Assembly: GCF_012912005.1 (NCBI RefSeq)
Contig: NZ_JABBEA010000003.1
Coordinates: 434,001-498,000 of the forward strand
DNA length: 64,000 bases
Origin: Paenibacillus sp. SZ31
GTDB lineage: Bacteria; Bacillota; Bacilli; Paenibacillales; Paenibacillaceae
Direction: 5' to 3'
Shown here in pieces: positions 23,461-32,154 of this stretch. The position numbers were made by a program, and so were the translations under genes. Under the pieces are notes generated by a model. It was not told the origin of the DNA and searched no databases. It saw nothing but the letters and a program-made list of their open reading frames with translations. How positions within the stretch are numbered: position 1 is the stretch's first letter; each line of letters begins with the position of its first letter.

Positions 23461-24774
23461 TTATTTCGTGAGTTCTGCCCGTGCTTTGACCCACTTGTCG
23501 TTCAGATCTTTCATGATGTCGTCATACGATTCCTTGCGGTTACCGATACCTGCTTCGATAATGCGTTTCTTGAAGTCAGGCTGCCAGAGGCCAATTTCAC
23601 CTTCGTTATCGATCTTATCAACGAGACCTTCCTGGCCTTCTTTGGCAGGTGTAAGTGTGGAGAATTTCACATCTTTATATTGATCCAAAATGGGTGGCAA
23701 TTCAGCATTCTTGTCTGCATCCATACCTCCGCCTTGTTCAACTGCGTAGTTCGACTTCGCCAGGAACCAGTCAATCCAGGCTTTAGCAGCAGGTTTGTTT
23801 TCACTGTTTACGTTCATGCCAATGTTATAGTCCGCGGAGAGCGGAACCACAACCTCACTTGCATTCGTAGGGAAAGGAAGGAATCCGATGTCGTCTGGTG
23901 TATCCGTCATCCCTTGGATCTGTGTGATCGCCCAAGAGCCAAGTGCCATCGTGGCAATTTTGCCTTTGGCAAGATCAGCCTTGGAGCTTTCCCAGTCGGT
24001 TGTCGTTGGATCTTTCTCGATTAGACCGTTCTTGGCTGCATCATAGAGCACTTTGTACAGTTCATAGTGCGGCTGACCAGGCACAAAGTTTTCATCTGTA
24101 TTCGGTTGGTCCACGTTCACGTAGTCCACGCTGCCTGCAACGGTTGGCAGGTCCGATTCCCATTGAGTGAGAGCCCAGCCGGATGCATAGTTGGTGTAGA
24201 GCGGAACTGCATCAGTATTGTCTTTGACCAATTGAAGCGCAGCCTGGAATTGCTCCGGTGTTTTTGGCAATTCGGTAATGCCTGCGTCTTTGAAGACCTG
24301 TTTGTTATAAATAATGCCGGAGAACGTGATGACCGTAGGGATACCATATACCTGGCCATCTACCATACGTTCTTCAATGGCGGTGTATTTGTCTTTCAAT
24401 TCATCGTACGTGCCAAGCGGCTCGAAAAAGTCCGGGATATCCGCGATCGGAACGCTGGTCGGGATCATCAAGACGTCACCGTAATCCTTAGTGCTCATAC
24501 GGATTTTCACTTGTCCTTCATAGTCGGCCAGTGCCTGAAAGTTTACTTTGACATCCGGGTATTCCTTATTGAACTCAGCAGCGTAATCTTTGAATACGGT
24601 ATCAACAATATCTGTACGTTGGGTAAGGACGGTAATTTCACCCTTGATATCTGCCGGATCTGTACTGATCTCCTCCCCTGCCTGCGAAGATCCACCTCCG
24701 GATGAACATGCAGCAAGTAGTGAAGTGATGAGTAGCATCGTCAGCAACATCATCCAACCTTTGTTTTTTCTCAA
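23461..24774 (-). CDS. Sugar-binding lipoprotein of ABC importer (manno-oligosaccharide likely)
   Basis: A 437-aa family-1 solute-binding lipoprotein. A signal of about 20 hydrophobic residues ends in lipobox LAAC (Cys23), followed by a Ser/Gly linker. Recognisable family segments are ITVLTQRTDIVDTVFKDY, YGIPTVITFSGIIYNKQVFK and KGKIATMALGSWAITQIQG. The start is TTG, nine bases after GAGGGG. It is the first gene of the minus-strand mannan operon. Substrate assignment rests on the adjoining GH113, GH130 and epimerase genes. Confidence 0.88.
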   Translation of the reverse strand: MRKNKGWMMLLTMLLITSLLAACSSGGGSSQAGEEISTDPADIKGEITVLTQRTDIVDTVFKDYAAEFNKEYPDVKVNFQALADYEGQVKIRMSTKDYGDVLMIPTSVPIADIPDFFEPLGTYDELKDKYTAIEERMVDGQVYGIPTVITFSGIIYNKQVFKDAGITELPKTPEQFQAALQLVKDNTDAVPLYTNYASGWALTQWESDLPTVAGSVDYVNVDQPNTDENFVPGQPHYELYKVLYDAAKNGLIEKDPTTTDWESSKADLAKGKIATMALGSWAITQIQGMTDTPDDIGFLPFPTNASEVVVPLSADYNIGMNVNSENKPAAKAWIDWFLAKSNYAVEQGGGMDADKNAELPPILDQYKDVKFSTLTPAKEGQEGLVDKIDNEGEIGLWQPDFKKRIIEAGIGNRKESYDDIMKDLNDKWVKARAELTK

Positions 24775-24802
24775 TTGTTTCGACCCCTCTCTTAAGTTAA
24801 TT

Positions 24803-24857
24803 AAGTTATCGTTAAGGTTACAAAATGAATTCTATTATGGTAACGCTTACCTGTCAA
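24803..24857 (-). promoter_or_regulatory. Promoter and operators of the mannan importer operon
   Basis: On the minus strand TTGACA (24852-24857), a 17-bp spacer and TAGAAT (24829-24834) form a near-consensus promoter. The spacer contains GGTAAGCGTTACC, a 13-bp dyad. Just after the expected transcription start lies AACCTTAACGATAACTT (24802-24818), which shares AAGTTA-CGTTAA with the site on the other side of the divergent region. Both dyads look like LacI-family operators. Confidence 0.7.
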
Positions 24858-24901
24858 TTAAATTATTTATAACTTAACAAGAAAAATTGCGATGCATTTC
24901 G

Positions 24902-24955
24902 TTGACATCTGTTTTTCAGAGCACTAATATTGATTAATAAAGTTACCGTTAACTT
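24902..24955 (+). promoter_or_regulatory. Promoter and operator of the epimerase operon
   Basis: TTGACA (24902-24907), a 17-bp spacer and TAATAT (24925-24930) form a strong promoter. AAGTTACCGTTAACTT (24940-24955), with perfect 6-bp arms and a central CG, begins about three bases after the expected start point. This is a classic blocking position for a LacI-type repressor; the LacI gene is third in this same operon direction. Confidence 0.72.
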
Positions 24956-24998
24956 AACTAAATGTGATTGATGTAACATTCTGAAGGAGCGCTCACTT

Positions 24999-26189
24999 AT
25001 GAATACAAAAACAACCGAACTTCAATCTGAGATTAAGACGCATTGGGAGAAGCAGATTTTACCCTTCTGGTCCAACCTTAAAGATACAACCCACGGTGGA
25101 TTCTACGGCTGGGTCGGCAACGATCTTCAGGTGAATCCACAGGCACCCAAAGGCGGGATCGCCACAGCACGGCAACTATGGTCTTTTGCAGCTGCCTATC
25201 GGGTTACCGGAAACGAAAGATGGCGCGATCACGCTGAACATGCATATCGTTTTCTCGCTGACCATGTGATGGATACCGAATATGGCGGTATGTACTGGAT
25301 GGTAGATTACACAGGGGAAGCGCTCGACACGAGCAAACATGTGTATACGCAATCATTCGGCGTGTATTCACTCAGTGAGTACTATCGAGCTACCGGGGAT
25401 ACTTCTGCATTGGAACTTGCGAAAACGCTTTTTGCTCTAATCGAGGACAAAGGTCTAGATGCCGAACTACCTGCGTACAAGGAACAATTTGATCGCACCT
25501 GGAAGGAACAGCCCAATGAAATGCTGAGCGAAAATGGGGTGATTGCGGATTACACCATGAATACGCATATCCATGTGTTAGAGGCCTACACCACGCTCTA
25601 TCGCGTGTGGCCGGATCAACAAGTAAAGGCGGCGCTGGAACGCCTGCTTGGAATTCTGTATGAACGGGTGTATGACCAAGACACCAAGTTTCTCGGGGTA
25701 TTTTTCAACAAACAGTGGGAATCCATCATCGATCTGCGCTCGTTCGGACATGACATTGAAGCCAGCTGGCTGATTGACGAAGCACTGAAAGTGCTGGGGC
25801 TGGAACAACATCCAGAGTATGCGGCGATGGTTACAGATATCGCCTACAACATCTCCAATGTAGCCGTGAATGCCGATGGTTCCCTGCTTAATGAACAAGA
25901 AGGTGAACATATCGATGAGAAGCGCATTTGGTGGGTTCAGGCGGAGGCGATGGTCGGGTTCTATAATGCATATCAGCGTACAGGGGATCCACTGTTTCTG
26001 GAGAGAGTGGAACGCTTGTGGACCTATACCAAAGAAAACATCATTGATCAGCGCGCTGGTGGGGAATGGTACTGGTCGGTTGACGGCAACGGAACACCGG
26101 ATCAGAGCGAAATTGCCGGACCGTGGAAATGCCCGTATCACAATAGCAGATTCTGTATTGAACTAATTGAGAGGATGGGATCAGAATGA
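24999..26189 (+). CDS. AGE-family 2-epimerase (cellobiose/mannobiose 2-epimerase)
   Basis: A 396-aa alpha/alpha-barrel epimerase of the N-acylglucosamine/cellobiose 2-epimerase family. Visible hallmarks: [70 protein letters not shown] (catalytic His region), [18 protein letters not shown] and [11 protein letters not shown]. Paired with a GH130 gene, it is best read as converting the reducing-end mannose of beta-1,4-mannobiose to glucose, giving mannosyl-glucose. GAAGGAG precedes the ATG. Its stop overlaps the GH130 start by 4 bp. Confidence 0.9.
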   Translation: MNTKTTELQSEIKTHWEKQILPFWSNLKDTTHGGFYGWVGNDLQVNPQAPKGGIATARQLWSFAAAYRVTGNERWRDHAEHAYRFLADHVMDTEYGGMYWMVDYTGEALDTSKHVYTQSFGVYSLSEYYRATGDTSALELAKTLFALIEDKGLDAELPAYKEQFDRTWKEQPNEMLSENGVIADYTMNTHIHVLEAYTTLYRVWPDQQVKAALERLLGILYERVYDQDTKFLGVFFNKQWESIIDLRSFGHDIEASWLIDEALKVLGLEQHPEYAAMVTDIAYNISNVAVNADGSLLNEQEGEHIDEKRIWWVQAEAMVGFYNAYQRTGDPLFLERVERLWTYTKENIIDQRAGGEWYWSVDGNGTPDQSEIAGPWKCPYHNSRFCIELIERMGSE

Positions 26190-27370
26190 TACACCCGAAA
26201 TACAAGGAGTTACTGGAGAAACAGGAGCAGCTGCTTACTCGGCCTAATGAGATCAATTCTTCCTTCTACAACGGCGTATATGATCGGTACCAATATCCGG
26301 TTATCACTCGCCATCATGTACCGCTGCATTGGAGATTCGATTTGGATGAGACTACCAACCCGCATTTCATGGAACGCCTGGGCATTAACGCAACGCTGAA
26401 TCCGGGAGCCATCTATTTCAATGGAAAATACGTCATGGTCATCCGCACGGAAGGATTGGATCGCAAATCAATCTTTGCGCTCGCCGAGAGCGATAATGGT
26501 ATCGACGGATTCCGTTTCACGGGTAAACCATTGGTCTGGGAAGATATCGATGCGGATGAAACCAATCAGTATGATATGCGCCTCGTTCAACATGAAGATG
26601 GCTGGATCTATGGCATCTATTGCTCGGAACGCAAAGACCCTGATGCTCCTGCATTTGATACATCCAGCGCAGTGGCACAGGCAGGACTGGTTCGTACACG
26701 CGATCTCACAAGCTGGGAACGGTTGCCCAACATTACAACGAATTCCCCTCAACAGCGCAATGTCGTTTTGCACCCGGAATTCGTGGATGGAAAGTATGCC
26801 TTCTACACCCGTCCACAGGACGGTTTCATCTCAACAGGCAGCGGCGGCGGAATCGCCTTCGGTCTGTGTGAGGATATCTTGAACCCGGTCATTCATGAAG
26901 AGACTATTATCGACGAACGGCAATATCATACAGTCTATGAGGTGAAAAACGGTCAGGGCCCTGCTCCGCTCAAGACGGATCGTGGCTGGATTCACATCGC
27001 TCACGGAGTTCGGAACACTGCGGCAGGCCTGCGTTATGTGTTATACACCTTTGCCACCGATCTGAATGATCCGGCGCGTATTATCGCCAAGCCGGGCGGC
27101 CACTTCATTGCCCCTTATGACGACGAGCGTGTAGGCGATGTATCCAATGTTATTTTCTGCAACGGTGCTGTGGTCAATGAGCAGGAAGAAGTCTTTATCT
27201 ATTACGCATCCAGTGATACCCGCTGTCATGTGGCAACAACCACATTGGAAAAACTAGTCGATTATACGTTTAATACACCGGCTGATCCATATCGTTCCCT
27301 GAACTGTGCCAGCCAGCGGGGTCAGCTGATTGAACAGAATGAGAAGCTTTTACAGAAACAATTAACATAA
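26186..27370 (+). CDS. GH130 4-O-beta-D-mannosyl-D-glucose phosphorylase-like
   Basis: A 394-aa GH130 enzyme. Segments [78 protein letters not shown] and [19 protein letters not shown] fit the longer GH130_1 class (mannosyl-glucose phosphorylases). The expected reaction is Man-beta-1,4-Glc plus phosphate to mannose-1-phosphate plus glucose, directly downstream of the 2-epimerase step. The ATGA overlap with the epimerase supports this. The class assignment is from length and motifs by eye. Confidence 0.9.
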   Translation: MIHPKYKELLEKQEQLLTRPNEINSSFYNGVYDRYQYPVITRHHVPLHWRFDLDETTNPHFMERLGINATLNPGAIYFNGKYVMVIRTEGLDRKSIFALAESDNGIDGFRFTGKPLVWEDIDADETNQYDMRLVQHEDGWIYGIYCSERKDPDAPAFDTSSAVAQAGLVRTRDLTSWERLPNITTNSPQQRNVVLHPEFVDGKYAFYTRPQDGFISTGSGGGIAFGLCEDILNPVIHEETIIDERQYHTVYEVKNGQGPAPLKTDRGWIHIAHGVRNTAAGLRYVLYTFATDLNDPARIIAKPGGHFIAPYDDERVGDVSNVIFCNGAVVNEQEEVFIYYASSDTRCHVATTTLEKLVDYTFNTPADPYRSLNCASQRGQLIEQNEKLLQKQLT

Positions 27371-27555
27371 CATCGGTAGAGCGTCCTCTCAGGGAAACCT
27401 GCAATGTGCTGAAAATTAGCGAAACAACAGCCAGAATGGCTTTATTCCAAGTGGGTAACGATGTATACTGATATGGATTGTTATTATGTTGGAAGAAAGT
27501 GTTCATCATAGTGACAGCACATTGTGCCTATACCGGCTTGAAGGAGGCGACCATA

Positions 27556-28587
27556 CTGAAGAACAATATCACCATGCGGGATATCGCCGACAGGCTCGGG
27601 GTCAGCAGTGTGACCGTCTCGAAAGCATTGAATGATAAAGATGGCGTGAGTGGCGAATTAAAGGAAAAAATTAAAGTGCTTGCTGTTGAAATGGGTTATC
27701 GGTATAATGCCGCTGCCCGTTCCATGAAGGAAGGCTTAACCCATAATATTGGCGTAATTATCCCGGAGCGATTTACCGGGCCGACGCAGTCGTTCTATGT
27801 ACGCGTGTTCCAGCGCATCACCAAACATCTGGAGGAACAGGGCTACTACGGCATTCTGCACATTCTGAATGTGGAGGATGAGGAAGAATTAACGTTGCCC
27901 AAACTGTACAGCGATAACAAGGTCGATGGTTTCATCGTGCTCGGACAGATCAGCAAAGAGTATATTGAACTGGTGCGATCGATGGAGGTTCCCAAAATGT
28001 TTCTCGACTTCTACGATGAACATTCGGACATCGATTCCGTCGTTACCGATAACTTCTACGCTGCCTATGAGCTGACGAACTATTTGGTTCAGCAGGGCCA
28101 CCGTAACATTGCTTATGTAGGGAACCTGTATTCCACGAGCAGCATCCAGGACCGATTCCTCGGGTACTACAAATCCTTACTGGAACATCGCTTGCCGATG
28201 AATCCGGAACTGGTTCTGAATGATCGGGATGAACGGGGTACGTTTATTGAGATTGATCTGCCGGAACAGCTGCCAACGGCCTTCGTATGCAACTGTGATC
28301 AGGTCGCTCATCTGCTCGTTCAGAAACTGACTTCCATGGATATTCAGATGCCTGGCCAATGCTCTGTTGTTGGTTTTGATAATGATATCTATGCCACGCT
28401 CTCCGATCCCAAGCTCACAACCGTCGAAGTGGATGTGGAACAGATGGCACGCACGGCAGTTCAGTCCATGCTCAAAAAGGTCGACAACCCAAACCGCAGT
28501 TTCGGCCGTGTACATGTGAAAGGCAACATCATCTATCGTGACTCGGTGAGTACTGTGTCTGCCTCATCAGATACTATGGATACTTGA
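27556..28587 (+). CDS. LacI family transcriptional regulator (mannan locus)
   Basis: A 343-aa repressor with an N-terminal LacI helix-turn-helix (TMRDIADRLGVSSVTVSKAL) and a periplasmic-binding-like effector domain (NIGVIIPERF, DGFIVLGQIS, AYVGNLYSTSSIQDRFLGY, SVVGFDNDIYATLSDPKLTT). The start is odd: AAGGAGG (27541-27547) is followed after exactly 8 bases by CTG AAG AAC, giving the usual LacI opening MKNN; the first in-frame ATG is 26 bases away. It lies 185 bp after GH130 and may have its own promoter. It is the obvious reader of the AAGTTA-CGTTAA sites in the divergent region. Confidence 0.88.
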   Translation: MKNNITMRDIADRLGVSSVTVSKALNDKDGVSGELKEKIKVLAVEMGYRYNAAARSMKEGLTHNIGVIIPERFTGPTQSFYVRVFQRITKHLEEQGYYGILHILNVEDEEELTLPKLYSDNKVDGFIVLGQISKEYIELVRSMEVPKMFLDFYDEHSDIDSVVTDNFYAAYELTNYLVQQGHRNIAYVGNLYSTSSIQDRFLGYYKSLLEHRLPMNPELVLNDRDERGTFIEIDLPEQLPTAFVCNCDQVAHLLVQKLTSMDIQMPGQCSVVGFDNDIYATLSDPKLTTVEVDVEQMARTAVQSMLKKVDNPNRSFGRVHVKGNIIYRDSVSTVSASSDTMDT

Positions 28588-28616
28588 ACAAAAAAATGAA
28601 ATAAACGAACACAGAT

Positions 28617-28647
28617 GACTGGCCTTTATCTTACTGGCCAGTCTTTT
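28617..28647 (+). terminator. Terminator of the lacI-type gene
   Basis: GACTGGCC and GGCCAGTC form a perfect 8-bp stem followed by TTTTCT, 30 bp past the stop codon. It separates the LacI gene from the convergent membrane-protein gene. Confidence 0.85.
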
Positions 28648-28662
28648 CTGATGCATTGGAGC

Positions 28663-29340
28663 TTAACGACGGCGATGATCTGTTGAATCCATCAAAAATG
28701 TAATCGTTCTCCAAATCGAGAGGATAAGGATCAGCTCATACACATTGGTTAAAGTACCGGTTTCCACTGGCAGGGAGATTAACTGCCCTACAAACAACAA
28801 GGCAGTTCCAACAAACAGCCAAACCCATTTATGTTTGAAAAGAACGACCAGGCTAACAAATAACAGAACAATCCCCACGATGATCACCATCATCGGCGGA
28901 CCTCCATGACCTTCTGCCATATATCTCAGTACTCCATACTCTTCTGTAACTTTGAGATTTTTAACCTCAGATAAAGTAAAACCTACAATCTGGTAGATAA
29001 CCAGACCTAAAGTTATCAGCCATGCTACCACACTCGTTATACTTCTATTGGCAAACTTGGCACCTGAGCTGCGCAAGATATGGTAGCCAACAAGAATAAG
29101 GGTAGGGGTAGCAAAGGCATGTAGCCAAAATCGAAGGCTACTGAGAACCATTAACACTTCCCCATCCCCTATCAAATTACCTATAGCAATAATTCCATTG
29201 TCGTATGCCAAGCTGAACGCTACGAATAGCTGAAAACTGGAATACGCGAGCCATTGCTTCCTATGGGTTAAATCGACGGCCATCCAAACAACAAGTATCA
29301 AATAAACAAGAGTAAGTGCGGAGTATATCCATACATCCAA
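28663..29340 (-). CDS. Hypothetical multi-pass membrane protein
   Basis: A 225-aa protein with seven or so hydrophobic segments, few charges, and a short loop EYGVLRYMAEGHGGPP between two of them. I do not recognise the family. The start is TTG with AAGGA twelve bases upstream; no better in-frame start exists. It is monocistronic. A short TTACCGGTAA palindrome (29383-29392) lies 43 bp upstream and could be an operator. Confidence 0.6.
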   Translation of the reverse strand: MDVWIYSALTLVYLILVVWMAVDLTHRKQWLAYSSFQLFVAFSLAYDNGIIAIGNLIGDGEVLMVLSSLRFWLHAFATPTLILVGYHILRSSGAKFANRSITSVVAWLITLGLVIYQIVGFTLSEVKNLKVTEEYGVLRYMAEGHGGPPMMVIIVGIVLLFVSLVVLFKHKWVWLFVGTALLFVGQLISLPVETGTLTNVYELILILSIWRTITFLMDSTDHRRR

Positions 29341-29454
29341 GCTGCTTCACCATCCTTATTGGTCAATTCTAATAAATTATATTTACCGGTAAGTAAAATT
29401 ACAAGGAATCACTCTTTAAACGGCCGCCAAACTGTATATGGAGCTAAATTATAT

Positions 29455-29497
29455 AAAAAGAGCACCCCCGGCTATCGTAGCTGCAGGAGCACTCTTT
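29455..29497 (-). terminator. Terminator of the pectate lyase gene
   Basis: On the minus strand AGAGTGCTCC pairs, with G-U pairs, to GGGGGTGCTCT across a smaller inner GCTA/TAGC stem, then runs into TTTTT. It lies about 80 bp past the pectate lyase stop. Confidence 0.65.
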
Positions 29498-29574
29498 TCC
29501 TTGTTTGAAGAATGAAAAAGCAACAGGTTACTCTGATGTCTACTCGTTTGTTCAGACTTAAATCACATCATCGT

Positions 29575-31002
29575 CTAATAACTTGTCTTCAACCAATTAT
29601 CCTTGGACCAGGTCAATTTACCCGAACCCGCACCATTGGAAGCCGTGAGGCGTGCATTCAGCGTGGATGGATCATCCGTAGTGTAGCTGTATGGGAGTGA
29701 CGAAAAGCCGTTCCAGGAGAACGATTTTACCACGGCCGGGATTGGCGCCAACGGGCTGCCAGACGTATCACTACTGCCACGGAATGAGCTTCCATCCAAA
29801 GAATACATGGTATCGGTCACTCTGATTTTTCCAGTATAGTTGGCATCTGCGGGATCGGTCTGATTGTTGCGAACAGGGTACAGAACGTCCTTAATGATTG
29901 ATTTTTCAACTAATACGGCCCCACTCTCCGTAGAGATTGCCCCGTTACCAATAATATCGAACTTATAGCCTTTGGATGCAATCGCTGTTGCCATCGCCGT
30001 TGTAATTTTAGCTTTAGCGGAACGTGCCCCTGTTGCATCCATCACGATGTTGTATGCATGTGCGTTGCCTCCACGCAGGCGTGGCATCCGGTCCTGAATA
30101 TCTTTGTACAAGTTATGGTGCAGCGTCATGGACAGATTGGCGTTAGCCGACTCCAGGCTGGTGGAACCGACCAGATGTCCTTTCTTTTGCGGTCCAGAGA
30201 TCGCGATAATATCAGCTTTGCTGAGACCTACAGCACTGCTGCGCAGGTAGTTGTACATGGGATAGGAAGCCTTGTTCGCTTCCAATTCGTTAATCTGCTG
30301 GGTAATCCAGCTGTTCGAGCTGCCGTCATCCCCTTTGAAGAGGGACCAGGAAATGGTCACGCCGCTGGTTCCTTTTTTCGAATCGACGAGTCCATCATAG
30401 GCTTTATTAAATGTGCAGTGATCAATCCATACGTTGCTATTCTCCTCCAGGGTGATGTAATCCCAATCGTTCTTGTCGTAATCCCCTTTGGTGGATTCAT
30501 CCCATTCCCATAACTCATCAAATTCCAGGTTGCGGATGATGATATTCGAGCTTCGTTTCACGCTGATCGCAGCGTGTTTGATTTTGGAGCCGTTAGCAGA
30601 GAAAATAGTGAGTCCATTGAAACCGTCAATCGTGAGCTTGCTGACACCTGTCTGCTTCAATACGGGATGCGTCAACGCATCATTATGCTTGGCAAAAGGA
30701 GAAGTCTGCGCTGCGCTCGGAATTTCATTCCATCCCAGATTCAGATCGTTCATGATCTCAACGACTTTGACACCGGAGTTCTTTTTCAGCGCCAATGCCA
30801 GATCGGTCGCATTATACACTTTCTTATACGTTGCTGTGTTTGATTCGCTGACGATGCCGCCGCCCGCATTACCTTGGGAGAAGCCTGTGAGATTGTAGTC
30901 TGCGTTGCCCGCTGCCTTTACACTTGCCGGTCCGGACAATAAAGTTAACCCCAACGTTAGAGCCAAGGCTGTGCTGCATAAGCTTCTAAATTTAGTTTTC
31001 AT
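29575..31002 (-). CDS. Secreted pectate lyase, PL1 family
   Basis: A 475-aa extracellular enzyme that cleaves polygalacturonate by calcium-dependent beta-elimination. Start at 31002, ten bases after GGGAGG, giving a signal peptide KTKFRSLCSTALALTLGLT cleaved near ASVKAA. The PL1 parallel beta-helix hallmarks are SNVWIDHCTFNKAYDGLVD (calcium site) and RMPRLRGGNAHAYNIV (catalytic Arg region). A consensus cre lies upstream, so glucose repression is likely. Alone in its transcript. Confidence 0.92.
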   Translation of the reverse strand: MKTKFRSLCSTALALTLGLTLLSGPASVKAAGNADYNLTGFSQGNAGGGIVSESNTATYKKVYNATDLALALKKNSGVKVVEIMNDLNLGWNEIPSAAQTSPFAKHNDALTHPVLKQTGVSKLTIDGFNGLTIFSANGSKIKHAAISVKRSSNIIIRNLEFDELWEWDESTKGDYDKNDWDYITLEENSNVWIDHCTFNKAYDGLVDSKKGTSGVTISWSLFKGDDGSSNSWITQQINELEANKASYPMYNYLRSSAVGLSKADIIAISGPQKKGHLVGSTSLESANANLSMTLHHNLYKDIQDRMPRLRGGNAHAYNIVMDATGARSAKAKITTAMATAIASKGYKFDIIGNGAISTESGAVLVEKSIIKDVLYPVRNNQTDPADANYTGKIRVTDTMYSLDGSSFRGSSDTSGSPLAPIPAVVKSFSWNGFSSLPYSYTTDDPSTLNARLTASNGAGSGKLTWSKDNWLKTSY

Positions 31003-31089
31003 AGATTCCATTCCTCCCGAAATATGATGATGACATTCGTCCATCGCTGCCATGCCAAGTTACGAAGGACATGTTCTTAATGTATATGT

Positions 31090-31103
31090 TGAAAGCGATT
31101 ACA
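31090..31103. promoter_or_regulatory. Catabolite-responsive element (cre) of pectate lyase
   Basis: TGAAAGCGATTACA matches the cre consensus TGWAANCGNTNWCA at every defined base. It lies 88 bp upstream of the pectate lyase start codon, in the expected promoter region. It predicts CcpA repression of the gene in glucose. Confidence 0.82.
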
Positions 31104-31253
31104 ACAATAATCCCTATCTCACATGTGGTTAGGAAAGGCTGGTATGGTAAGGGTTTATACTGTAAGCAACCTTGAATCGTACGGAGTTAACTTTGGAAGT
31201 GAGGTTTTAGGGATACATCGAGGCAACAAGAAGGTGTCGGATAAAATGAAACC

Positions 31254-31287
31254 AAAAAAGCAGGACTGCATCTGCTGCAGACCTGCT
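31254..31287 (-). terminator. Terminator of the UPF0316 gene
   Basis: On the minus strand AGCAGGTCTGCA pairs with TGCAGTCCTGCT around GCAGA and continues into Ts. It begins six bases past the stop codon. Confidence 0.88.
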
Positions 31288-31292
31288 CGATT

Positions 31293-31808
31293 TTACTTTT
31301 TGATGGAACGTGTCCAGAAGCCGCCATGGAACTGTTTGGGTTCCACGGTAATGACAAATGCTTTGGGGTCCAGATCGAGAATTGTCTGGTAGAGCAATTT
31401 CTGGTTTTTACGTTTTGCCAGAATCTCCATGACGAGCCGATCCCCATCCCGTCCACTGCCCACCCATGCGGTGACGCCGTACCCTTTATCCCGCAAGGCA
31501 TTAGCAACGTTGCCGCCCATCTGATTACAGATTACTTTAACGGTAACGTAACCGAGTGCAATCTTTTCTTCAATCCAGGCTCCGAGCAACACACCAAGTC
31601 CGTAACCCACCGCGTAGACGATTAAGGCAGAAGGCTGGGTCAGATACTTGAGTACCAGATTCAGACCAAGCACATAGATCACAATCTCACCCATGCTGAT
31701 GAGTGCCGCGATATATTTCTGTCCTTTGAGTGTCAGAATCATCCGGAGTGTATAAGCCGATACGTACACAATCTGGATCAAAAAGATAAATACCAATATT
31801 TTAAACAA
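31293..31808 (-). CDS. UPF0316 (DUF2179/DUF5698) membrane protein
   Basis: A 171-aa protein with three N-terminal transmembrane segments (about 3-20, 33-55, 61-80) and a cytoplasmic DUF2179-type domain (GYGVTAWVGSGRDGDRLVME, then VITVEPKQFHGGFW). This is the layout of the YebE/UPF0316 family, of unknown function. The start is TTG after GAGGGATTTTGA. It is monocistronic with its own terminator and has an extended upstream region (31809-32154) with no recognisable gene. Confidence 0.85.
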   Translation of the reverse strand: MFKILVFIFLIQIVYVSAYTLRMILTLKGQKYIAALISMGEIVIYVLGLNLVLKYLTQPSALIVYAVGYGLGVLLGAWIEEKIALGYVTVKVICNQMGGNVANALRDKGYGVTAWVGSGRDGDRLVMEILAKRKNQKLLYQTILDLDPKAFVITVEPKQFHGGFWTRSIKK

Positions 31809-32154
31809 TCAAAATCCCTCTTTCCTGGCCTTCACATCGAAATTGGCCCTTTGCTGCGTATACTCGACGATTTTGTTTCATCTACACTTCCTGTACGTTC
31901 ACTCTATCTCCATCATTGGACGTTATACCCTCATTCTAAACGGTTGGGTGTCAATTCGTAGGCATTTTCTGCTCTCTGGCATGCCGGAACTGCCATTATA
32001 GAACCGTTTGTACCGATTATCAACCCGGCGGAGGTCCCAGGGTCGAAAACCGGTGCCTGTGAATATGCTGTATCAACAAAAAGCCAAGCACGATCACACA
32101 GGATAACAGGTCAGAACCAGGATGGATGGGTCAAAACAAAAAGGGGGTACCGTC

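Noticed and set aside
24838..24850. GGTAACGCTTACC as a cre site
   Set aside because: One base shorter than the cre consensus; odd-centred dyad fits a dedicated LacI-type operator better.
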